The translations under genes and the position numbers were made by a program. From assembly GCF_002262885.1 (NCBI RefSeq), contig NZ_NKYF01000009.1:1-64000 (forward strand): a DNA stretch of 64,000 bases. Direction: 5' to 3'. This DNA comes from Pseudonocardia sp. MH-G8. GTDB lineage: Bacteria; Actinomycetota; Actinomycetes; Mycobacteriales; Pseudonocardiaceae. Shown here piece by piece: positions 59,712 to 64,000 of this stretch (its first letter is position 1; each line of letters begins with the position of its first letter). The notes under the pieces are model-generated. The model was not told where the DNA came from. It searched no databases and saw only the letters and a program-made list of their open reading frames with translations.

Positions 59712-60491
59712 CTAGGACAGGAGGGCGGTGAGCCACTCCTGCTCGCGCTCGGCGATGTACGCGGTGTCCCTGCGCCAGACCTCGCCGTGCCCCAGCGCCC
59801 ACAGCCGTGCCCACGGCTGCGTGCCCGTCACGTGCCCGTCGGCCAGCAGGCCGTACATGGCGCGGGAGCGGCGGGCGAGCATCGGGGCCAGGCGGCGGCG
59901 CTGCGCCTCGTCGAGGTCGTAGGCGTCGGCGACGAGCCGCACGCGGGCAGCCGCATCGCGGCGCTGCCAGGCAGGGTCGGCCGAGAGCGGGACGAAGGCG
60001 CGCACCGCGTAGGCGAGGTCCCACAGCCGTGAGCCCGGGCCCGCGACGTCCCAGTCGATGAACGTCCAGGTGTCGCCGTCGGTGACGAGGTTCCAGGGCG
60101 CGAGGTCGTGGTGGGCGATGATCGCGTCACCGCCGTCGTCCTCGGGAGGGATCACCACCCGCCACGCCGCGTCGGGTGGCGGGGCGAACCCGGCGACGGC
60201 GTCGTGGAACCGGCGGATCGTGCGCGTGACCCGCGCCAACCGGTCTGCGGGGCCGACCTCGTCGAAGTGGTCGGGCCAGACCGTGCGGCCCGGCACGAAC
60301 TCGAGCACCTCGCGGCCGCGCTCGTCGAGGCCGAGGGGGCGCGGTGCCCCGTCGAACCCGACGTCGTGCAGGTGGGTGAGCAGGGCGTGCACGGCGGGGG
60401 TCCAGGGGCCCGCCGGGCGTCGGACGGTGTCACCGACCCGGACGACGCCCTCGCTGACGTTGCCCCCGGCGAGCGGGATCTCCTGCGACAC
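59712..60491 (-). CDS. APH-type phosphotransferase
   Basis: A 259-residue small-molecule kinase of the aminoglycoside/choline phosphotransferase fold. The catalytic loop is AIIAHHDLAPWNLVTDGD (Asp, Asn) and the metal Asp is in WTFIDWDVAGPGSRLWDLAY. The N-terminal ATP site VVRVGDTVRRPAGPWT is shorter than in true resistance enzymes. The substrate is unknown; resistance should not be assumed. GTG 60491 follows the last sensible upstream codon. It lies 62 bp downstream of the FAD oxidoreductase gene and may share its transcript. Confidence 0.85.
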   Translation of the reverse strand: MSQEIPLAGGNVSEGVVRVGDTVRRPAGPWTPAVHALLTHLHDVGFDGAPRPLGLDERGREVLEFVPGRTVWPDHFDEVGPADRLARVTRTIRRFHDAVAGFAPPPDAAWRVVIPPEDDGGDAIIAHHDLAPWNLVTDGDTWTFIDWDVAGPGSRLWDLAYAVRAFVPLSADPAWQRRDAAARVRLVADAYDLDEAQRRRLAPMLARRSRAMYGLLADGHVTGTQPWARLWALGHGEVWRRDTAYIAEREQEWLTALLS

Positions 60492-60553
60492 GCTGCCATC
60501 CTGCTCCCGACGGCCCCGCGACACCCGCGAGTTCCGCGATCACCGGCGCTGCG

Positions 60554-61777
60554 TCAGAGTTCCGCCAGCGGGACAGCCGGGTCGGCAAGCCGGGCGGGGT
60601 CCACGTCGGCCTGCGATCGGACGAGCCGCCCGATGTCCTCGGCGACGTCCCAGGTGTTGACGTTCATGCCCGCGAGGACGCGCCCGCCGGACAGCCAGAA
60701 GGCGATGAACTCGCGGGCCTCGACGTCACCGCGCACGACGACCTCGTCGGTGACGTCGGGATGCGCGTATCCGGTGTACTCCATGCCGAGGTCGTACTGG
60801 TCGGTGAAGAAGTAGGGCAGCCGGTCGTAGGTGGCGTCGCGCCCGAGCATGGTGCGGGCGGCCACGGCCGGCTGGTGCAGGGCGGTGGCCCAGTGCTCGA
60901 TGCGCAGCTGGCGGCACAGCAGCGGGTGGTAGGCGTTGGCGACGTCGCCCGCGGCGAGGATGTCGGCGTCGGAGGTGCTCAGGTGCCGGTCGACGAGGAC
61001 GCCGTTGTCGACGTTGAGCCCGCACGACTGCGCGAGCTCGACGTTCGGGGTGACGCCGACACCGACGACGACGACGTCGGCGTCCAGCCGGGTGCCGTCG
61101 GCGAGCAGCACGGCGGAGGCGCCGGCGGAGGCGCGGATCTCGCTGATGGTGGCACCGCATCGCAGGTCGACGCCGTGGGCGGTGTGCAGGTCGGCGAAGA
61201 CCGCCGCCATCCGTGGGCCGAGGACCGGCAGCAGCGGGAGCCGGGCGTGCTCGAGCACGGTGACCTCGGCGCCCGCGGTGCGGGCGGCGGCGGCGGTCTC
61301 GAGCCCGATCCAGCCGGCCCCGATGACCACGACCCGCGCGCCGGGGCGGAACGCGGACCTGAGGCGGTCGCTGTCGTCGAGGCTGCGCAGGTAGTGCAGG
61401 CCGGCGAGGTCCGAGCCCGCGACCGCGAGCCTGCGCGGGGTCGCACCCGTGGTGAGGAGCAGCTTGTCGTAGCGCTCCCGGTGCCCGGTGCGGGTCAGGA
61501 TCTCGTGGGCGCCACGGTCGATGCCGGTGACCGCGGTGTCGACCCGGAGGTCGACCTCGTGGTCGGCGTACCAGCCCTCGGGATGCACGAACACGGTCTC
61601 CCGCTCGGCGCTGCCCTGCAGGTACTCCTTGGACAGCGGTGGCCGCTCGTACGGGCGGTGCGGCTCGGCGCCGAACAGGACGACGCGCCCGTCGAAGCCC
61701 TCGGCGCGCAGCGCCTCGGCGGCCTTGGCGCCGGCCAGCCCCGCTCCGACGACGACGAAGGTGGGTGATCCGCTCAT
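60554..61777 (-). CDS. FAD-dependent ferredoxin/rubredoxin reductase-like oxidoreductase
   Basis: A 407-residue flavoprotein. The FAD motif FVVVGAGLAGAKAAEALRAEG, the HRPYERPPLSKEYLQG segment, the NAD motif ARVVVIGAGWIGLETAAAAR and the second FAD region DILAAGDVANAYHP are in the order of ferredoxin-NAD reductases that feed P450s or dioxygenases. The C-terminal domain (about 310-405) is the usual reductase lobe. No ferredoxin or P450 gene is adjacent. ATG 61777 follows GGACAGGAGCGGAC. It is downstream of folE on the same strand. Confidence 0.88.
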   Translation of the reverse strand: MSGSPTFVVVGAGLAGAKAAEALRAEGFDGRVVLFGAEPHRPYERPPLSKEYLQGSAERETVFVHPEGWYADHEVDLRVDTAVTGIDRGAHEILTRTGHRERYDKLLLTTGATPRRLAVAGSDLAGLHYLRSLDDSDRLRSAFRPGARVVVIGAGWIGLETAAAARTAGAEVTVLEHARLPLLPVLGPRMAAVFADLHTAHGVDLRCGATISEIRASAGASAVLLADGTRLDADVVVVGVGVTPNVELAQSCGLNVDNGVLVDRHLSTSDADILAAGDVANAYHPLLCRQLRIEHWATALHQPAVAARTMLGRDATYDRLPYFFTDQYDLGMEYTGYAHPDVTDEVVVRGDVEAREFIAFWLSGGRVLAGMNVNTWDVAEDIGRLVRSQADVDPARLADPAVPLAEL

Positions 61778-61819
61778 GTCCGCTCCTGTCCTCGTGCGCC
61801 GCGTCCTAGAGGTGTCGTC

Positions 61820-62467
61820 CTAGAGGTGTCGATGCGTGCGGCCGGACGCGTCGCCTGCCGTGGTGAGGGCGAGGAACTCCGCGCGCGAGCGGGGGTCCTC
61901 GCGCAGCGTCCCGAGCAGGGTCGAGGTGACCGTGCTGGCGCCGCCCGCGCGGACGCCGCGGACGGTCATGCACATGTGCTCGGCCTCGATGACCACCCCG
62001 ACGCCGCGGGGCTGCAGGTGCGACTGCAGCCAGTCGGCGACCTGCTTGGTGAGCCGTTCCTGCACCTGGGGCCGGCGGGCGAACAGCTCGACCACCCGCG
62101 CGAGCTTGGACAGCCCGAGGATCCGTTCCCCCGGCAGGTAGCCGACGTGCGCCGTGCCCAGGAACGGGAGCATGTGGTGCTCGCAGACGGACTGGACGGG
62201 GATCCCGCGGGCGAGCACCAGCTCGTCGTAGTCCTCGTCGTTCGCGAACGTGGTGAGGTCGAACGAGCGCGGCGTGAGCATCTCGGCGTAGGCGCGCGCC
62301 ATCCGTGCGGGGGTGTCGGCCGTCGCGTCGGAGTCGGTGGGGACCCCGAGCGCGGCCAGGAAGGCGGCCGCGGCACGCTGCGCCGCCCCGAGGTCGATCC
62401 CCTCGGACGGGCCCACCACGTGCAGCGGTGGGGTGTGCGTGCGCCCGACCGGGGCGAGCGAGGTCAT
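61820..62467 (-). CDS. folE: GTP cyclohydrolase I (FolE)
   Basis: A 215-residue enzyme that converts GTP to dihydroneopterin triphosphate for folate or pterin synthesis. Zinc ligands are Cys95, His98 (VQSVCEHHMLPF) and Cys166 (AEHMCMTVRG), and HVGYLPGERILGLSKLARVV is the family signature. No folP, folB or folK is nearby, so it may be a regulated extra copy. It is divergent from an HTH regulator with an 18-bp inverted repeat between them, and it heads a minus-strand run with the FAD oxidoreductase. Confidence 0.93.
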   Translation of the reverse strand: MTSLAPVGRTHTPPLHVVGPSEGIDLGAAQRAAAAFLAALGVPTDSDATADTPARMARAYAEMLTPRSFDLTTFANDEDYDELVLARGIPVQSVCEHHMLPFLGTAHVGYLPGERILGLSKLARVVELFARRPQVQERLTKQVADWLQSHLQPRGVGVVIEAEHMCMTVRGVRAGGASTVTSTLLGTLREDPRSRAEFLALTTAGDASGRTHRHL

Positions 62468-62473
62468 GATGGC

Positions 62474-62527
62474 GCATCCTCCACGTTCTAAAGGATAATA
62501 TGCTTGACGTTAGAACGCGGAGGATGC
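62474..62527. promoter_or_regulatory. 18-bp inverted repeat between folE and HTH regulator
   Basis: GCATCCTCCACGTTCTAA (62474-62491) and TTAGAACGCGGAGGATGC (62510-62527) are inverted arms with one mismatch. The 18-bp centre is unusually AT-rich for this genome (AGGATAATATGCTTGACG) and holds TATTAT on the minus strand, a likely folE -10. It is probably the operator of the divergent regulator. Confidence 0.65.
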
Positions 62528-62555
62528 GTCGTCAACGGGCGGCGTCCCGGAGAAG

Positions 62556-63278
62556 GTGGTGGACCCGTTGGACGACTTCGTCGCGCAGGTCAGCGGCGTG
62601 GGCGCGCTGGTCGAGCCTGCCCGCCGCGCGCTGTACCTCCACGTGATCGCGCAGCCGGAGCCGGTGAGCCGCGACCAGGCCGCCGCAGGCGTCGGGGTGC
62701 CGCGGCACACGGCGAAGTTCCACCTGGACAAGCTGGTGGCCGACGGGTTGCTCGACGTCGAGTTCCGGCGGCTGTCCGGGCGGCGCGGCCCGGGCGCCGG
62801 ACGGCCGACGAAGCTGTACCGGCGCTCGGACCGCCAGCTCGCGGTCTCGCTGCCGCCGCGGCACTACGACCTGGCCGGCCGGATCCTGGCCGGAGCGGTG
62901 GACGAGTCGGCCCGGGACGGGGTGCCGGTGCGGGAGGCGGTGCAGCGCGCCGCCGCTTCGGCGGGGCGCCGGCTCGCCGGCGAGGACGTGCGGAGCCACG
63001 ATCCCTCGGCGTCATCCCTGGAAGAGGTCGTCGGGGTGCTCGCGAGCCACGGGTACGAACCTCGCGTCGAGGGCGACGCGGTCGTGCTCGCGAACTGCCC
63101 CTTCCACGCGCTGGCGCGCGAGCACACGGAGCTCGTCTGCGGGATGAACCTGCACCTCGTCGCCGCCTTGCTCGACGAGCTCGGGCGCGCGGCGTCGCTG
63201 GAAGCCGCACTGCGGCCGGCGGCAGGGCGGTGTTGCGTGGTGCTGACGGGAGCCGGCCCGAGGAAGCCCTCGCGGTGA
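62556..63278 (+). CDS. HTH regulator with conserved Cys (ArsR/SufR-like)
   Basis: A 240-residue regulator. A winged helix-turn-helix spans about residues 15-75 (PVSRDQAAAGVGVPRHTAKF, then HLDKLVADGLLDVEFRRLSG), followed by a helical domain. Near residue 180, ANCPFHALAREHTELVCGMN holds two Cys 14 residues apart, and GRCCVVL near the C-terminus adds more; SufR-type proteins bind an Fe-S cluster with such residues. It is divergent from folE over a long palindrome. GTG 62556 and GTG 62559 are both possible. A perfect hairpin follows the stop codon. Confidence 0.75.
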   Translation: MVDPLDDFVAQVSGVGALVEPARRALYLHVIAQPEPVSRDQAAAGVGVPRHTAKFHLDKLVADGLLDVEFRRLSGRRGPGAGRPTKLYRRSDRQLAVSLPPRHYDLAGRILAGAVDESARDGVPVREAVQRAAASAGRRLAGEDVRSHDPSASSLEEVVGVLASHGYEPRVEGDAVVLANCPFHALAREHTELVCGMNLHLVAALLDELGRAASLEAALRPAAGRCCVVLTGAGPRKPSR

Positions 63279-63333
63279 GTTCAGGAAAGCCACATTCATG
63301 AACGTGGAGGGCATGAATGTGGCTTTCCTGAAC
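63279..63333. terminator. Perfect 22-bp hairpin after HTH gene
   Basis: The left arm at 63279-63300 begins GTTCAGGAAAGCCACATTC; the right arm at 63312-63333 is its exact reverse complement. The loop is 11 nt (AACGTGGAGGG). It starts one base after the stop codon and 50 bp before the stop of the convergent gene. Near-identical to the hairpin at 51151-51207. Confidence 0.8.
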
Positions 63334-63383
63334 CATCGTGGCGTGTGGCTTGCGAGCGACGGTCCTGGGGGGCAGCCGGAGCG

Positions 63384-64000
63384 CTAGCCCTGGATCACGG
63401 GATTGGTCAGGACCCCGACGCCGGGGATGCGGCACTCGGCCGTGTCACCGGGTCGGATGTGGGCCGCCCCCGGCGTCCCGGTGGAGAGGATGTCGCCGGG
63501 CTGCAGTGGCATCACCGCGCTGTGGAAGCTCACCAGGAACGCGGGGGAGTAGCGCATCCGCGCCACCGTGTTCGTCCGGTGCTCCTGACCGTTGAGCACG
63601 GTGCTGACCTCGAGCTCGGCGAGGTCGGGGAGCTCGGCGAGCGGCACGATCTCGGGGCCGAAGGAGAAGAAGCCGGGGAAGTTCTTCGAGCGGGTGAGGA
63701 AGCGCGGGTTGCGCTCCAGGATGTCCTCGGCGGTCTGGTCGAGCACGGCCACCACGCCGGCGACGTGGTCGAGCGCGTCGGCCTCGGACACGTTGCGGCA
63801 GTGCCGGCCGATGACCAGCGCGACCTCGGCCTCCGCGGTGGTGCGCGAGCTCTGCGGCGGCACCGGGATCGGCTCGCCGGGGCCGATCACCGTGTGGTCG
63901 CCCTTCACGAAGGAGGCGGGCTCGTCCGGGACCTGCTCGGACAGGTCCGCGGCGTGGTCGACGTAGTTCAGCCCGATGCCCCAGATCAGCCGGGGGTGGC
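63384..64000 (-). CDS. Fumarylacetoacetate hydrolase family protein (5' end outside window)
   Basis: The frame is open to the window edge, so about 205 C-terminal codons are seen. The segment just inside the edge reads RLIWGIGLNYVDHAADLSEQ, which is the usual start of the catalytic domain. Metal ligands are Glu in TTAEAEVALVIG and Asp in VAVLDQTAEDI, with KNFPGFFSFGPEIVP and GDILSTGTPGAAHIRPGD typical of the family. Members hydrolyse or decarboxylate 2-oxo or acylpyruvate compounds from aromatic breakdown; the substrate is unknown. Confidence 0.85.
   Translation of the reverse strand, partial: HPRLIWGIGLNYVDHAADLSEQVPDEPASFVKGDHTVIGPGEPIPVPPQSSRTTAEAEVALVIGRHCRNVSEADALDHVAGVVAVLDQTAEDILERNPRFLTRSKNFPGFFSFGPEIVPLAELPDLAELEVSTVLNGQEHRTNTVARMRYSPAFLVSFHSAVMPLQPGDILSTGTPGAAHIRPGDTAECRIPGVGVLTNPVIQG

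Noticed and set aside
59712..60491. Antibiotic resistance gene
   Set aside because: The APH fold is shared by many metabolic kinases and nothing in sequence or context indicates an antibiotic substrate.

Overview
The window is very GC-rich, starts many genes with GTG, and carries genes typical of Actinomycetota: a PE/PPE-like pair behind a DUF3558 lipoprotein, an F420-type PPOX enzyme, a mycothiol-dependent maleylpyruvate isomerase relative, the treX-treY-treZ trehalose operon and a coproporphyrin-type haem set (hemE, hemG, hemQ). The best guess is a chromosomal segment of a Pseudonocardiaceae member such as Pseudonocardia. This is inferred from gene content and style, not from a database search. 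I see no rRNA, tRNA, CRISPR array, transposase, integrase or phage gene.

Layout. 1-1085 is gene-free and holds a repeat that recurs inverted at 58866-59425. 1086-3534: DUF3558 lipoprotein and a PE/PPE-like pair. 3617-10417: dienelactone hydrolase, metY, CoA-binding protein, alpha/beta hydrolase with divergent TetR regulator, two membrane proteins and malate dehydrogenase. 10489-16840 (minus): treX-treY-treZ, converting glycogen or maltodextrin to trehalose. 16986-20644: PPOX enzyme, HIT protein, histidine phosphatase, an internally deleted alanine dehydrogenase remnant and an MFS transporter. 20697-20882: three 62-bp tandem repeats.

21113-27141 is the most unusual block: four consecutive paralogous membrane proteins, each with a multi-helix N-terminal half and an intact GGEEF diguanylate cyclase domain. 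No EAL or HD-GYP gene is nearby. Next come dxs (isoprenoid synthesis), a two-component system, an RNase D homologue, a LuxR-type regulator, a DUF3000 protein, hemE, hemG, hemQ and msrB. This order resembles the mycobacterial dxs1-rnd-DUF3000-hemE-hemY-hemQ-msrB neighbourhood, here interrupted by regulators, an S8 peptidase with a small I9-like partner, and an NmrA/TetR pair. 40764-44849: small membrane proteins, a stand-alone LigD-type polymerase, a zinc alcohol dehydrogenase, a maleylpyruvate isomerase family protein and a flavin reductase domain protein.

44846-58467 is a divergent sugar or polyol catabolic locus. The minus arm encodes a DeoR-family repressor, class II aldolase, FGGY kinase and a GlpD-type FAD dehydrogenase, joined by short overlaps. 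The plus arm encodes a second FGGY kinase, a histidine phosphatase, a complete ABC importer (Tat-lipoprotein binding protein, two permeases, two ATPases) and a D-2-hydroxyacid dehydrogenase. Between the arms are two promoter-like sequences and several TGTGAA-type boxes. Both ATPases have Glu where the Q-loop Gln is expected. Two dissimilar ATPases beside a GlpD-like enzyme recall the glycerol importer GlpSTPQV and erythritol loci, but the substrate cannot be named from sequence.

58468-59711 is gene-free and repeat-rich: a 21-bp tandem array, the right copy of the inverted element and a 72-bp tandem repeat. 59712-64000 holds an APH-type kinase, an FAD oxidoreductase, folE with a divergent HTH regulator over an 18-bp inverted repeat, and the 3' part of a fumarylacetoacetate hydrolase family gene. 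Long hairpins recur at gene ends throughout, some in recognisable sequence families.
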